Source: Streptomyces turgidiscabies Car8
Lineage (GTDB): Bacteria; Actinomycetota; Actinomycetes; Streptomycetales; Streptomycetaceae
Length of the DNA: 56,651 bases
Assembly (NCBI RefSeq): GCF_000331005.1
Contig: NZ_AEJB01000201.1
Span: 1 to 56,651 of the forward strand
Direction: 5' to 3'
Shown: piece by piece, positions 8,469-17,629 of the stretch
How the letters are laid out: every line of letters starts with the position of its first letter
Position numbering within the stretch: position 1 is the first letter of the stretch
Notes under the pieces: model-generated
Database searches by the model: none
Seen by the model: only the letters and a program-made list of their open reading frames with translations
Told to the model about the DNA's origin: nothing
Translations under genes and position numbers: made by a program

Positions 8469-9481
8469 TGGTGAAGATCACCGATGTGGCACGGCACGCC
8501 GGGGTCTCCCCGAGCACGGTGTCGTACGCCCTCAGCGGCAAGCGCCCGATCTCCGAGGAGACCCGGCAGCGCATCGAACGTTCCATCCACGAACTCGGCT
8601 ACCGCCCCCACGCGGGCGCGAGGGCGCTGGCAAGCAGCCGCTCGAACGTACTGGCACTGGTGATCCCGTTGCGGACCGGCATCCACGTCCCGGTCGCCAT
8701 GCGGTTCGCGGTGTCGGTGGTGACGGCCGCGCGCAGCCACGACCACGACGTCCTGCTCCTCACCCAGGAGGAGGGCGAGGACGGTCTGCGCCGGGTGGCG
8801 GACACGGCCCTCGTGGACGCGCTGATCGTGATGGACGTCCAGCTCCACGACCCCCGGCTGCCGTTGCTGCGTTCGCTGGACCTGCCGTCGGTACTGATCG
8901 GCTTCCCCTCCGAGCCGGCCGGCCTGACCTGTATCGACCTGGACTTCAAGGCGGCGGGCGAGCTGTGCGTGGAGCGCCTGGCCGCCCTCGGCCACCGGGT
9001 CGTCGCCCTGGTCGGCTCGCCGCCCGAGGTGTACGTACGCCGGACCGCGTTCGCCCAGCGCGTGGTCCAGGGGTTCACGGCGGCTGCGGACCGGGGCGGG
9101 CTGTCGTCCTCGGTCCACCCCTGCGAGGCGACCCCGGCGGCGGCGAGGGTGGTTGCGGAGCAACTCCTGCGCGAACACCCGGCGTTGACGGGGGTCGTCG
9201 TCCACAACGAGGCGATCCTGGAACCCCTGATCGACGCCTTCGAACACCTCGGCCTACGGGTCCCCGGCGATCTCTCCGTCACCGCGATCTGCCCGGACGA
9301 CCTGGCCGAGAACCTGCCCGTACCGGTCACCTCGGTCGCCATCCCGTCGGCGGAGGTCGGGACGCGGGCCGTGGAGCTGCTGATGAAGAAGCTGAACGGC
9401 ACAGGCCACGTCCCGGAGGCGACCCTCCTGCCACCCCGCCTGACGGAACGCGCGAGCACGGTGGCACGGACGGCGCCTTGA
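8465..9481 (+). CDS. LacI-family transcriptional repressor
   Basis: 338 residues. A classical LacI helix-turn-helix begins the protein: KITDVARHAGVSPSTVSYAL, then SGKRPISEETRQRI and the hinge helix region GARALASSRSN. A periplasmic-binding-protein-like sugar-sensing domain follows. The start ATG overlaps the yicI stop (ATGA), making it the last gene of the uptake operon. The likely targets are the twin palindromes at 2921-2961, giving autogenous control with the imported sugar or a derivative as inducer; this is inference from position and half-site type. Confidence 0.94.
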   Translation: MMVKITDVARHAGVSPSTVSYALSGKRPISEETRQRIERSIHELGYRPHAGARALASSRSNVLALVIPLRTGIHVPVAMRFAVSVVTAARSHDHDVLLLTQEEGEDGLRRVADTALVDALIVMDVQLHDPRLPLLRSLDLPSVLIGFPSEPAGLTCIDLDFKAAGELCVERLAALGHRVVALVGSPPEVYVRRTAFAQRVVQGFTAAADRGGLSSSVHPCEATPAAARVVAEQLLREHPALTGVVVHNEAILEPLIDAFEHLGLRVPGDLSVTAICPDDLAENLPVPVTSVAIPSAEVGTRAVELLMKKLNGTGHVPEATLLPPRLTERASTVARTAP

Positions 9482-9525
9482 ACCAACTCCTGGCACTTCG
9501 TGACTCCCTGCGCCTCCGCATACCC

Positions 9526-9580
9526 AGGGGCGCGGGGCTGTGTCATTGTGCGGCTCCGCCGCGCGGGCGCGACCAGCCCC
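9526..9580. repeat. Streptomyces interspersed repeat, CGCGGGGCTGTGTC variant
   Basis: A G-rich block AGGGGCGCGGGGCTGTG followed by the small inverted repeat GCGGCTCCGCCGC and GGGCGCGACCAGCC. This resembles a non-coding repeat scattered between genes of many Streptomyces chromosomes. It lies between the convergent ends of lacI and glmS, where its hairpins may also stop transcription. Confidence 0.6.
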
Positions 9581-9655
9581 CACCGAACCCGCACTCGCCC
9601 AACCACCGACTCCTAACGGCGAACAGGCGCCCCAACCACTCCCCGCTCGCCTCGC

Positions 9656-11503
9656 CTATTCCACCGTCACCGACTTCGCGAGGTTCCGGGGCTGGTCCAC
9701 CTCGTTGCCCCGGGCCGTGGCCAGTTCGCAGGCGAAGACCTGCAACGGCACGGTGGTGACGAGCGGCTGGAGCAGGGTCGGTGTGGCCGGAACACGGATC
9801 AGGTGGTCCGCGTACGGCACCACGGTCTCGTCCCCCTCCTCCGCGATGACGATGGTCCGCGCACCCCGGGCCCGGATCTCCTGGATGTTGGACACGATCT
9901 TGTCGTGGAGGACGGACCGGCCACGCGCCGACGGCACGACCACGACGACCGGCACGTCCTCCTCGATCAGCGCGATGGGCCCGTGCTTCAACTCGCCCGC
10001 GGCGAAGCCCTCGGCGTGCATGTAGGCGAGTTCCTTCAGCTTGAGCGCGCCCTCCAGTGCCACCGGATACCCGACGTGCCGCCCGAGGAACAGCACCGTG
10101 TTCTTGTCGGCGAGCGAACGCGCCAGCTCCCGCACGGGCTCCATGGTCTCCAGCACCCGCTCGACCGCACCGGAGATGTCCGCCAGGTCCCGTACGACGG
10201 CCCGGATCTCGTCGCCCCACTTCGTGCCGCGCACCTGGCCCAGATACAGGGCGACCAGATAGCAGGCCACCAACTGCGTGAGGAACGCCTTGGTGGACGC
10301 GACGGCGACCTCGGGCCCCGCGTGCGTGTACAGCACCGCGTCCGACTCGCGCGGGATCGTCGAGCCGTTGGTGTTGCAGACGGCCAGCACCCTGGCACCC
10401 TGCTCGCGGGCGTGCCGCAGAGCCATCAGGGTGTCCATGGTCTCGCCGGACTGGGAGATGGCGATGACGAGGGTCCGCGCGTCGAGAATCGGGTCCCGGT
10501 ACCGGAACTCGCTCGCCAGTTCCACCTCGCACGGGATACGCGTCCAGTGCTCGATGGCGTACTTGGCGATCAGCCCGGCGTGGAAGGCCGTACCGCAGGC
10601 GACGACGACGACCTTCTCGACCTCCCGCAGCGCACCGGCGGGAATCCGCACCTCGTCGAGCGTCAGTGACCCGGCCGCGTCGATACGGCCCAACAGGGTG
10701 TCGGCGACAGCCTTGGGCTGCTCGGCGATCTCCTTGAGCATGAAGTAGTCATAGCCCCCCCTCTCCGCCGCCGACACGTCCCAGTCGACGTGATACGACC
10801 GCGCGTCCCCCGGACCGCCGTCGAAGCCCGTCACCGTGACCCCGTCCCGGCGCAGCTCCACGACCTGGTCCTGACCCAGCTCGATCGCCGACCGCGTGTG
10901 GGCGATGAACGCGGCGACGTCCGAGGCGAGAAAGGCCTCGCCCTCTCCGACGCCCACCACCAGCGGCGAGTTCCGCCGCGCCCCGACCACCACGTCCGGC
11001 TCGTCGGCGTGCACCGCGACCAGCGTGAACGCACCCTCCAGCCGCCGGCAGACGAGCCGCATGGCCTCGGCCAGATCGGCGCAGGACGAGAACTCCTCGG
11101 CGAGCAGATGGGCGACGACCTCGGTGTCGGTCTCGGAGGCGAGCACGTGCCCGCGCTCGGCCAGCTCCGCCCGCAGACAGGCGAAGTTCTCGATGATCCC
11201 GTTGTGGACGACGGCGACGCGCCCGGCGTTGTCGAGATGCGGATGCGCGTTGACGTCGGTCGGCCCGCCGTGGGTGGCCCACCGGGTGTGCCCGATGCCC
11301 GTACCCCCGGCCGGCAGCGGCCGTTCGGCGAGCTCCTTCTCCAGGTTGACGAGCTTCCCGGCCTTCTTGGCCCCGGCCAGCCCGCCGTCGGCCAGCACAG
11401 CCACCCCGGCCGAGTCGTACCCCCGGTACTCCAGCCGCTTCAGCCCGGCCATCACGACGTCGAGAGCCGACTGGGACCCCACGTAACCCACGATTCCGCA
11501 CAT
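9656..11503 (-). CDS. glmS: Glutamine--fructose-6-phosphate aminotransferase (isomerizing)
   Basis: 615 residues. It makes glucosamine-6-phosphate from fructose-6-phosphate and glutamine, the committed step to UDP-GlcNAc. The start is set at MCGIVGYVG because Cys2 must become the N-terminal nucleophile; an in-frame codon 33 bases upstream is rejected. The class-II amidotransferase domain (about 1-220, with HTRWATHG and HNGIIEN) is followed by two SIS domains (SQSGETMDTL; CGTAFHAG). glmM, the next enzyme of the pathway, lies 3.1 kb away on the same strand. No glmS ribozyme is expected or seen; the upstream gap is only 84 bp. Confidence 0.97.
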   Translation of the reverse strand: MCGIVGYVGSQSALDVVMAGLKRLEYRGYDSAGVAVLADGGLAGAKKAGKLVNLEKELAERPLPAGGTGIGHTRWATHGGPTDVNAHPHLDNAGRVAVVHNGIIENFACLRAELAERGHVLASETDTEVVAHLLAEEFSSCADLAEAMRLVCRRLEGAFTLVAVHADEPDVVVGARRNSPLVVGVGEGEAFLASDVAAFIAHTRSAIELGQDQVVELRRDGVTVTGFDGGPGDARSYHVDWDVSAAERGGYDYFMLKEIAEQPKAVADTLLGRIDAAGSLTLDEVRIPAGALREVEKVVVVACGTAFHAGLIAKYAIEHWTRIPCEVELASEFRYRDPILDARTLVIAISQSGETMDTLMALRHAREQGARVLAVCNTNGSTIPRESDAVLYTHAGPEVAVASTKAFLTQLVACYLVALYLGQVRGTKWGDEIRAVVRDLADISGAVERVLETMEPVRELARSLADKNTVLFLGRHVGYPVALEGALKLKELAYMHAEGFAAGELKHGPIALIEEDVPVVVVVPSARGRSVLHDKIVSNIQEIRARGARTIVIAEEGDETVVPYADHLIRVPATPTLLQPLVTTVPLQVFACELATARGNEVDQPRNLAKSVTVE

Positions 11504-11510
11504 ACCGCGC

Positions 11511-11516
11511 AGCCTA
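11511..11516 (-). promoter_or_regulatory. Candidate -10 box of glmS, leaderless transcript
   Basis: On the minus strand TAGGCT ends seven bases before the glmS ATG, the spacing that puts transcription initiation on or beside the start codon. No Shine-Dalgarno is seen in between. No good -35 was found. Confidence 0.4.
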
Positions 11517-11587
11517 TGATCGAACACGCGCCGCACCCGGGCACCGCGTGCCCGATATCGGAAATTCCCGCCGGTGGCAGGATCCGC

Positions 11588-12376
11588 TCAGCCGAGCTTG
11601 GCGAGCTGCGCGTCGACGATCTCCGTGGGGAAGTCGTATTCCTTGCCGGTGGAGAGCGAGGCGATGTTCATGGCAAAGGCGAAGAGGACCGTGGAGCCCT
11701 TGCGGACGGCAACGGACTTCAGCGGAGTCTTCCGACCGGTGTCCACGATCATCGTCACGGCCAGCGCCTCGTCCGCTCCTTCGGGCGCCGGGGTCTTGGT
11801 CACCTTCAGGACGTCGTTCTTGTCGCCGGTCACGGTGAAGGAGAACCCGGCGGCGCACTTCTCGGCAGCGCTGTTCAGATCCTTCATGACCTGCTCGGCG
11901 CCGCCGTCCTCGTAGGTGGCCAGGGTGAGGACGGCCTGCGCCACATCCATCTCGGCGAGGAACTTCTCCTCATCGCTCGCCCCGGCGGCGGGCTTCTTCG
12001 CGTCGTCGCCCTTCCACGTCCGCTTCACGGTGGCCGCCGGCTTGCCTCCGTAGGTACCGGACTGGAGGAAGGCGAGCGGCGCGCAGTCCGCCGGGTCCGA
12101 CGTCACCTTGTCCTGCGCGAGCTCGTCCTTCGCCGGCACCTTCTCGGTGAGCGTCCCGCTCTTGACGTCCGCCTGCACGAGGGCGACCTTCGCCAGCTCG
12201 GCGGCGGTGAGCGCCTTGGCGGCGGTCTTGCCCTCGCCGGAGTTGTCGGCCTGCGCGGTCGCGCCGTCACCGTTCTTGTCGTCGTCACCGGACGAACCAC
12301 CGCACGCGGTGACGAGAAGAGCGAGAGCCGCGGCGGAAGCGGCGAGGGCGGTACGGCGAACAGCGGTGGTCCTCAA
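11588..12376 (-). CDS. Secreted lipoprotein of unknown function
   Basis: About 262 residues from a TTG start at 12374-12376, which gives an ordinary lipoprotein signal: RRTALAASAAALALLVTAC with the lipidated Cys25 followed by GGSSGDDDKNGDG. An upstream GTG (12427) is possible but would give an unusually long leader. The mature domain is Ala/Lys/Asp-rich with two Cys (DCAPLAF and EKCAAGF) and ends TGKEYDFPTEIVDAQLAKLG. I do not recognise the family; it resembles the many small surface lipoproteins of Streptomyces. It lies upstream of glmS on the same strand and divergent from coaA. Confidence 0.8.
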   Translation of the reverse strand: MRTTAVRRTALAASAAALALLVTACGGSSGDDDKNGDGATAQADNSGEGKTAAKALTAAELAKVALVQADVKSGTLTEKVPAKDELAQDKVTSDPADCAPLAFLQSGTYGGKPAATVKRTWKGDDAKKPAAGASDEEKFLAEMDVAQAVLTLATYEDGGAEQVMKDLNSAAEKCAAGFSFTVTGDKNDVLKVTKTPAPEGADEALAVTMIVDTGRKTPLKSVAVRKGSTVLFAFAMNIASLSTGKEYDFPTEIVDAQLAKLG

Positions 12377-12530
12377 GGGAACAAGCTCTTTCTCTTTGGG
12401 ATTTCGGGAGACGTGCTTTACAGGCACTTTACGGAGGGACCCACCAGGAAGATCGTCGAACCTGCATTCGAAACCTGTTCGTGACATGCCCGCGTGACGC
12501 ACTCCACCCCCCACCCCGTCCACACTCCCG

Positions 12531-12536
12531 TAACAA
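12531..12536 (+). promoter_or_regulatory. Candidate -10 box of coaA, leaderless transcript
   Basis: TAACAA lies six bases before the GTG start of coaA and no ribosome-binding site is present, so the mRNA probably begins at the start codon. Confidence 0.45.
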
Positions 12537-12542
12537 TGGACT

Positions 12543-13532
12543 GTGATCTCTCCGGTCTCCCCGATGCCCCGGAGCGCCCACCGGCAGCGGCCGGAGGCGA
12601 CTCCCTACGTCGATCTCACCCGTACCGAGTGGAGTGCGCTGCGCGACAAGACGCCGCTTCCCCTCACCGCCGAGGAGGTCGAGAAGCTGCGCGGTCTGGG
12701 CGATGTCATCGACCTCGACGAGGTGCGGGACATCTACCTCCCGCTGTCCCGCCTCCTCAACCTCTACATCGGCGCCACGGACGGCCTGAGAGGCGCCCTG
12801 AACACCTTCCTCGGCGAACAGGGCACCCAGGCCGGCACCCCGTTCGTCATAGGGGTCGCGGGTTCGGTGGCCGTAGGCAAGTCGACCGTCGCCCGTCTCC
12901 TCCAGGCACTGCTCTCCCGCTGGCCCGAACACCCGCGCGTGGAACTGGTGACCACCGACGGCTTCCTGCTCCCGACCGAAGAGCTGACGTCCCGTGGCCT
13001 GATGTCCCGCAAGGGCTTCCCCGAGTCGTACGACCGCCGGGCCCTCACCCGCTTCGTGGCGGACATCAAGGCGGGCAAGGACGAGGTCACGGCCCCGGTC
13101 TACTCCCACCTCATCTACGACATCGTCCCCGGCGAGAAGCTCACGGTCCGCCGCCCCGACATCCTGATCGTCGAGGGCCTGAACGTCCTCCAGCCCGCCC
13201 TCCCCGGCAGCGACGGCCGCACCCGCGTCGGCCTCGCGGACTACTTCGACTTCAGCGTGTACGTCGACGCCCGCCCCGAGGACATCGAGCGCTGGTACCT
13301 CAACCGCTTCCGCCGCCTGCGCGAGACGGCGTTCCAGAAGCCGTCTTCGTACTTCCGCAAGTACACGCAGGTGTCGGAGGAGGAGGCCCTCGACTACGCC
13401 CGCACCACCTGGCGCACCATCAACAAGGTGAACCTCCTGGAGAACGTGGCCCCCACCCGAGGCCGCGCCACCCTCATCATCCGCAAGGGCCCGGACCACA
13501 AGGTCCAACGCCTCAGCCTGCGCAAGCTCTAG
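12543..13532 (+). CDS. coaA: Pantothenate kinase, type I
   Basis: 329 residues. It phosphorylates pantothenate with ATP, the first and usually rate-limiting step of coenzyme A synthesis. The P-loop [12 protein letters not shown] is at about residues 104-115, followed by [13 protein letters not shown] and the [20 protein letters not shown] region typical of bacterial CoaA. The length matches type I enzymes. GTG at 12543 is chosen because homologous sequence ([14 protein letters not shown]) begins near residue 22 and a -10-like box sits just upstream; a later ATG (MPRSAH) is possible. It is divergent from the lipoprotein gene. Confidence 0.96.
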   Translation: MISPVSPMPRSAHRQRPEATPYVDLTRTEWSALRDKTPLPLTAEEVEKLRGLGDVIDLDEVRDIYLPLSRLLNLYIGATDGLRGALNTFLGEQGTQAGTPFVIGVAGSVAVGKSTVARLLQALLSRWPEHPRVELVTTDGFLLPTEELTSRGLMSRKGFPESYDRRALTRFVADIKAGKDEVTAPVYSHLIYDIVPGEKLTVRRPDILIVEGLNVLQPALPGSDGRTRVGLADYFDFSVYVDARPEDIERWYLNRFRRLRETAFQKPSSYFRKYTQVSEEEALDYARTTWRTINKVNLLENVAPTRGRATLIIRKGPDHKVQRLSLRKL

Positions 13533-13569
13533 CGAGCCCCGCCGCGACCCTCGCGACACACGCCCCGGC

Positions 13570-13575
13570 TACCCT
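13570..13575 (+). promoter_or_regulatory. -10 box for a leaderless DUF389 transcript
   Basis: TACCCT ends six bases before the ATG at 13582 with no ribosome-binding site between, the standard look of a leaderless Streptomyces gene. Confidence 0.5.
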
Positions 13576-13581
13576 GCCCCC

Positions 13582-14520
13582 ATGCTCCACCTACGCCTCA
13601 TCACCCCGGCCGGCAGCACCGACGACGTGGTCCGCCTGATCGAGAAGACGGTCGGCACCACCCACCTCGTCGTCCTCCCCGGCGCCGCCCGCAACCCCGC
13701 CGGGGACGTCGTGATGTGCGACGTGGCCCGGGAGGCGGGCGACGAACTCATCGCGGGGCTACGGGAGCTGGGCCTCGACGCGACCGGTTCCATCGCCGTG
13801 GAGAACATCGACCTGTCGCTCTCCCAGCGGGCCGACAAGGCCGAGAAGGACGCGCCCGGCGAGGGTGTGGACGCGGTCCTGTGGGAGCACCTCGCGGAGG
13901 CGACGCACGAGGAGTCGACGCTCTCGATCACGTACGTCTCGTTCATCACGCTCGCCACGATGATCGCGGCCTGCGGTGTGGTCCTCGACAACGCCATCCT
14001 GATCGTGGGCGCGATGGCGGTGGGCCCGGAGTTCGGCCCCCTGGCCGGCCTGAGCACCGCCCTCGTCCAACGCCACCCGAGGCTGGCGGCCCGCTCACTC
14101 ATCGCCCTGCTGGTGGGCTTCGCGGTGGCGATGGCGGTGACGGTCGGTTTCAGCGTCTTCATGGACGCCGTCGGCCTGTTCACCGAGGCGAAACTGGAAG
14201 CGACGCGCCCCAACACCGGCTTCGTCTACGCCCCCGACTGGTTCTCGTTCGTCGTCGCGGCCCTCGCGGGCATCGCCGGCACGCTCTCCCTGACCTCGGC
14301 GAAGTCCGGCGCCCTGGTGGGTGTGGCCATCTCCGTGACCACCATCCCCGCCGCGGCCAACGCCGCCGTGGCCCTGAGCTACGGCGACATGGGCCAGACC
14401 TGGGGCTCCACGAAACAGCTCCTCCTGAACCTCCTGGGCATCATCCTGGCGGCCACCCTCACCCTCCTGGCCCAGAAATGGCTATGGAGCACCCAAAGAA
14501 ACAACACCCGAACTTCTTGA
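13582..14520 (+). CDS. DUF389 domain membrane protein
   Basis: 312 residues. The first about 105 residues are soluble (MLHLRLITPAGSTDDVVRLIEKTVG) and the rest holds about six hydrophobic helices with the DUF389 pattern ILIVGAMAVGPEFGPLAGL, then SLTSAKSGALVGVAISVTT. The family is a conserved uncharacterised membrane protein; no substrate is known to me. It probably starts at its mRNA 5' end. It is convergent with glmM across a repeat that can form a terminator-like hairpin. It is not obviously coupled to coaA, which ends 49 bp upstream on the same strand. Confidence 0.9.
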   Translation: MLHLRLITPAGSTDDVVRLIEKTVGTTHLVVLPGAARNPAGDVVMCDVAREAGDELIAGLRELGLDATGSIAVENIDLSLSQRADKAEKDAPGEGVDAVLWEHLAEATHEESTLSITYVSFITLATMIAACGVVLDNAILIVGAMAVGPEFGPLAGLSTALVQRHPRLAARSLIALLVGFAVAMAVTVGFSVFMDAVGLFTEAKLEATRPNTGFVYAPDWFSFVVAALAGIAGTLSLTSAKSGALVGVAISVTTIPAAANAAVALSYGDMGQTWGSTKQLLLNLLGIILAATLTLLAQKWLWSTQRNNTRTS

Positions 14521-14538
14521 GACACGGCCCACAGGGAC

Positions 14539-14594
14539 GCGCCCCTCAAGGGGCGCGGGGAACTGCGCGACAAGCCACAACGAGCCGCCGGCCC
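14539..14594. repeat. Interspersed repeat with an 8-bp stem hairpin
   Basis: GCGCCCCT-CA-AGGGGCGC (14539-14556) forms a tight hairpin and runs directly into the repeat core AGGGGCGCGGGGAACTGCGC (from 14549), followed by GACAAGCCACAACG. The same core recurs at 20186. It lies between convergent DUF389 and glmM genes, so it may act as a bidirectional terminator. Confidence 0.75.
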
Positions 14595-14635
14595 GCCACG
14601 CACAAAACCCCCCGCCCCGAACCCGCCCCCGCCAA

Positions 14636-15994
14636 CTACCCCAACGCCGACTTCACCACATCCGCCAACCGCCCAGCCACAGACCGAGCCTGATCGATAT
14701 CCGCCGCCTCGACCATCACCCGAACCAACGGCTCGGTCCCGGAAGGCCGCAACAACACCCGCCCCGTAGCCCCGAGTTCACGCTCAGCCTCCGCCACCGC
14801 GGAAGCCAACTCCGCGGACGACCCCACCCGGGTCCGATCCACGTCCGGCACATTCACCAGCACCTGCGGCAACCGCACCATCACCGACGCGAGATCCCGC
14901 AGCGTACGACCGGTCTGCGCGACCCGAGCCGCCAGCAGCAACCCGGTCAGCGTCCCGTCACCGGTGGTCGCGTGGTCCGAGATGATCACGTGCCCGGACT
15001 GCTCACCGCCCAGCGCGTACCCGTGCTCCTTCATCTCCTCCAGCACATACCGGTCACCGACCGCCGCCTGGATCAGCGACAGCCCCTCCCGCTCCATGGC
15101 CAGCTTGAAGCCCAGGTTCGACATCACCGTGGCGACAACGGTGTCGGCCCGCAGCACACCCCGCTCCCGCATCGCCAGCGCGAGTACGGCCATGATCTGG
15201 TCGCCGTCCACATCCGCACCGGTGTGGTCGACGGCGAGGCAGCGGTCCGCGTCACCGTCGTGGGCGATACCGAGGTCGGCCCCGTGTTCGAGAACGGCGG
15301 CCTGGAGCTTGCCGAGGTGGGTGGAACCGCAGCCGTCGTTGATGTTGAGGCCGTCCGGCTCCGCGCCGATGGTGACGATCTCGGCGCCGGCCCGCGTGAA
15401 CGCCTCGGGCGAGACCAGGCTGGCAGCGCCGTGCGCCTCGTCCAGCACCACCTTCAGACCGTCCAGTCGGTTCGGAAGAACCCCGACGAGATGGGTGACG
15501 TACCGCTCGAAACCCTCGTCGTACGACCGCACGCGGCCCACGCCGCCGCCCGTCGGACGGTCCCAGGGAGCGCCGGTGCGGTGCTCCTCGTAGACGGACT
15601 CGATCCGCTCCTCCAGCTCGTCGTCGAGTTTGTGGCCGCCGCGGGCCAGGAACTTGACGCCGTTGTCCGGCATGGCGTTGTGGCTGGCGGAGAGCATCAC
15701 ACCGAGGTCGGCTCCCAGCTCGGCGGTGAGGAACGCCACCGCCGGGGTGGGCAGCACACCGACCAGCAGGACGTCGACGCCCGCGCTGGCGAGGCCCGCG
15801 ACCACGGCGGCCTCCAGGAACTCTCCTGACGCACGTGGGTCCCGTCCGACCACGGCCACCGGCCGGTGGCCCTCGAAGGAACCCGCCTCGGCGAGTACGT
15901 GGGCCGCCGCTACGGACAGGCCGAGAGCCAGCTCGGCTGTCAGGTCCGCGTTGGCGACACCGCGCACGCCGTCCGTGCCGAAGAGTCGTCCCAC
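14636..15994 (-). CDS. glmM: Phosphoglucosamine mutase
   Basis: 452 residues. It interconverts glucosamine-6-phosphate and glucosamine-1-phosphate on the way to UDP-GlcNAc for peptidoglycan. The phosphoserine loop is MLSASHN (Ser104), the metal-binding loop is HDGDADR, and the sugar-phosphate loop near the C-terminus is [13 protein letters not shown]. The start is GTG at 15994: the protein begins at the invariant [11 protein letters not shown], and GGAGG lies six bases upstream. Longer in-frame readings run into the rpsI terminator and are rejected. It follows rplM-rpsI but is separated from them by a strong hairpin. Confidence 0.97.
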   Translation of the reverse strand: MGRLFGTDGVRGVANADLTAELALGLSVAAAHVLAEAGSFEGHRPVAVVGRDPRASGEFLEAAVVAGLASAGVDVLLVGVLPTPAVAFLTAELGADLGVMLSASHNAMPDNGVKFLARGGHKLDDELEERIESVYEEHRTGAPWDRPTGGGVGRVRSYDEGFERYVTHLVGVLPNRLDGLKVVLDEAHGAASLVSPEAFTRAGAEIVTIGAEPDGLNINDGCGSTHLGKLQAAVLEHGADLGIAHDGDADRCLAVDHTGADVDGDQIMAVLALAMRERGVLRADTVVATVMSNLGFKLAMEREGLSLIQAAVGDRYVLEEMKEHGYALGGEQSGHVIISDHATTGDGTLTGLLLAARVAQTGRTLRDLASVMVRLPQVLVNVPDVDRTRVGSSAELASAVAEAERELGATGRVLLRPSGTEPLVRVMVEAADIDQARSVAGRLADVVKSALG

Positions 15995-16151
15995 TGGTGT
16001 CCTCCGAAGGTGCTGGGGTTGTGCGGCTCGTGCCGAGTGTCCATGCCGGACCTGGCTACGTATATCCCCTGTGCCTGTTTCCAGGCTGTAGGGGCCGTTC
16101 CTCAAACCTGTGCCGTGAGCCTGTGCTAAGCAAGGCCCCCGGTAAACGAAC

Positions 16152-16184
16152 CGCCCCGACAGCACGGAAAGTGCCGCCGGGGCG
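16152..16184 (-). terminator. Terminator-like hairpin after rpsI
   Basis: CGCCCCGACAGCAC / GTGCCGCCGGGGCG pair as a 14-bp stem with two mismatches around a GGAAA loop, about 50 nt past the rpsI stop. There is no U-run, as is common in high-GC genomes. Confidence 0.7.
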
Positions 16185-16235
16185 ATACGTACGGAACGTC
16201 TGAGACGTACGAGACGTCCAGGAACAGCGGAGCGA

Positions 16236-16772
16236 TTAACGCTTGCTGTACTGCGGGGCCTTACGGGCCTTCTTGAGACCGGCCTTCTTGCGCTCGACCG
16301 CACGGTCGTCACGACGGAGGAAGCCGGCCTTCTTGAGGGCGCCGCGGTTGTTGTCCACGTCGGCCTCGTTCAGCGCGCGGGCCACACCGAGGCGCAGGGC
16401 GCCGGCCTGACCGGAGACACCGCCACCCGTGATGCGGGCGACAACGTCGTAGCGGTTGTCGAGCTCGAGCACCTTGAAGGGCTCGTTGACTTCCTGCTGG
16501 TGCACCTTGTTGGGGAAGTAGTCCTCAAGGGTGCGACCGTTGATCTTCCACTTGCCGGTGCCCGGGACGATCCGGACGCGGGCGATGGCGTTCTTGCGAC
16601 GGCCCAGGCCGGCGGCCGGCTGCGGGTCACCGAAGCGGCCGTCAAGGGCCTCCGAGTACTCGCCCTCGGCGACGGGCGCCTCGGACTCGGTGGTGTAGCT
16701 CTCGACGTCGGCGTTCTCGAACTCGACATCGGCGTTCTCGTCGAGCGGCTGCTCGACAGTGGTCTCGGCCAC
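16236..16772 (-). CDS. rpsI: 30S ribosomal protein S9
   Basis: 178 residues, against about 130 for E. coli. The conserved domain starts at [14 protein letters not shown] (about residue 55) and ends in the canonical QYSKR tail that reaches the P-site tRNA. The extra N-terminus is strongly acidic ([20 protein letters not shown]) and looks unstructured; actinobacterial S9 often has such an extension. It is cotranscribed with rplM, 42 bp downstream of it, and a hairpin follows the stop. Confidence 0.98.
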   Translation of the reverse strand: MAETTVEQPLDENADVEFENADVESYTTESEAPVAEGEYSEALDGRFGDPQPAAGLGRRKNAIARVRIVPGTGKWKINGRTLEDYFPNKVHQQEVNEPFKVLELDNRYDVVARITGGGVSGQAGALRLGVARALNEADVDNNRGALKKAGFLRRDDRAVERKKAGLKKARKAPQYSKR

Positions 16773-16814
16773 GATTCTCCTCAGAATTCTCTACGTCTTA
16801 GGGGGTGGCCGGAA

Positions 16815-17258
16815 CTACTGCGCGACCTGGGTGATCTCGAACGGCACCGGCTGCTGGGCAGCGTGGGGGTGCTGGTCGCCCGAGTAGACCTTCAGCTTCG
16901 ACAGGCACTGACGGCCCAGGGTGTTCTTGGGGATCATGCCCTTGATGGCCTTCTCGACGGCCTTCTCGGGGTTCTTCGCCAGAAGCTCGTCGTAGCGGAC
17001 GGAGCGGAGACCACCCGGGTAGCCGGAGTGGCGGTACGCCATCTTCTGGGTCTTCTTGTTGCCGGAGAGGTGCACCTTGTCCGCGTTGATGATGATGACG
17101 AAGTCACCAGCGTCGACGTGCGGCGCATAGATCGGCTTGTGCTTGCCCCGAAGGATGTTCGCGGCGGTGGTGGCCAGACGGCCCAGGACGACATCCTGGG
17201 CGTCGATGACGTACCACTGGCGAGTGATGTCGCCGGGCTTAGGGCTGAACGTACGCAC
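16815..17258 (-). CDS. rplM: 50S ribosomal protein L13
   Basis: 147 residues, the usual length. It is an early-assembly 23S-binding protein. Family motifs include [16 protein letters not shown], the [18 protein letters not shown] segment and [10 protein letters not shown]. The start is a GTG at 17256-17258 with GAAGG-type sequence upstream. It heads the rplM-rpsI operon, and the 5' leader contains an inverted repeat at 17275-17312 that could serve feedback control. Confidence 0.98.
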   Translation of the reverse strand: MRTFSPKPGDITRQWYVIDAQDVVLGRLATTAANILRGKHKPIYAPHVDAGDFVIIINADKVHLSGNKKTQKMAYRHSGYPGGLRSVRYDELLAKNPEKAVEKAIKGMIPKNTLGRQCLSKLKVYSGDQHPHAAQQPVPFEITQVAQ

Positions 17259-17274
17259 TTCGTAGCCTTCGCTT

Positions 17275-17312
17275 CTTCAGTGGATGGGTCCTGACACATG
17301 GCATCACTGAAG
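17275..17312 (-). promoter_or_regulatory. Leader hairpin just upstream of rplM
   Basis: CTTCAGTG and CACTGAAG pair perfectly (8 bp) around a 22-nt loop; the stem ends 16 nt before the rplM start, close enough to influence ribosome binding. In E. coli the rplM-rpsI operon is feedback-regulated, but a role here is only suggested by position. Confidence 0.4.
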
Positions 17313-17617
17313 CGATCGTGCAGCTGGGGACGACAGTGCCGGGAGCCAGGCCCGTATGCCGCCCACTGGAAACTGCTCCAGGGAACCTACGTAAGAGCTT
17401 CTCGCCTGAGAGCGACCAAGCCGATACGCATAACGAACGCCCAGGCTACCCGCGCTGCCCCGGACGGGTCAAAACGAGGTCGGGAACGCCGGGCGCGGAG
17501 GACGCGGGGGGACAGTCCGGGCCGGTGTGTGAGAAACCACCCGGAACCCCGACTCCGTTGCTCCCGTGGCCCATGAGAAGGGTCTGAGACGCATCGGCAC
17601 AGGGGTTGCGCGGCGTC

Positions 17618-17623
17618 TAAGAT
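17618..17623 (+). promoter_or_regulatory. -10 box for a leaderless transcript
   Basis: TAAGAT lies six bases before the ATG at 17630 without a ribosome-binding site, which fits initiation at the start codon. The -35 region is poor. Confidence 0.45.
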
Positions 17624-17629
17624 GCGCCC

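Larger units (their letters stand above)
17259..17629. other. 371-bp divergent spacer between rplM and a membrane protein gene
   Basis: It holds the rplM leader hairpin near the left end and the leaderless -10 box of the right-hand gene at 17618. Between them lies GC-rich sequence with no convincing small gene. The rplM promoter should lie here, but no clear -10/-35 pair on the minus strand was identified. Confidence 0.6.

Noticed and set aside
11504..11587. glmS ribozyme upstream of glmS
   Set aside because: The 84-bp gap is too short, a -10-like box directly precedes the start, and the ribozyme is a feature of Firmicutes.
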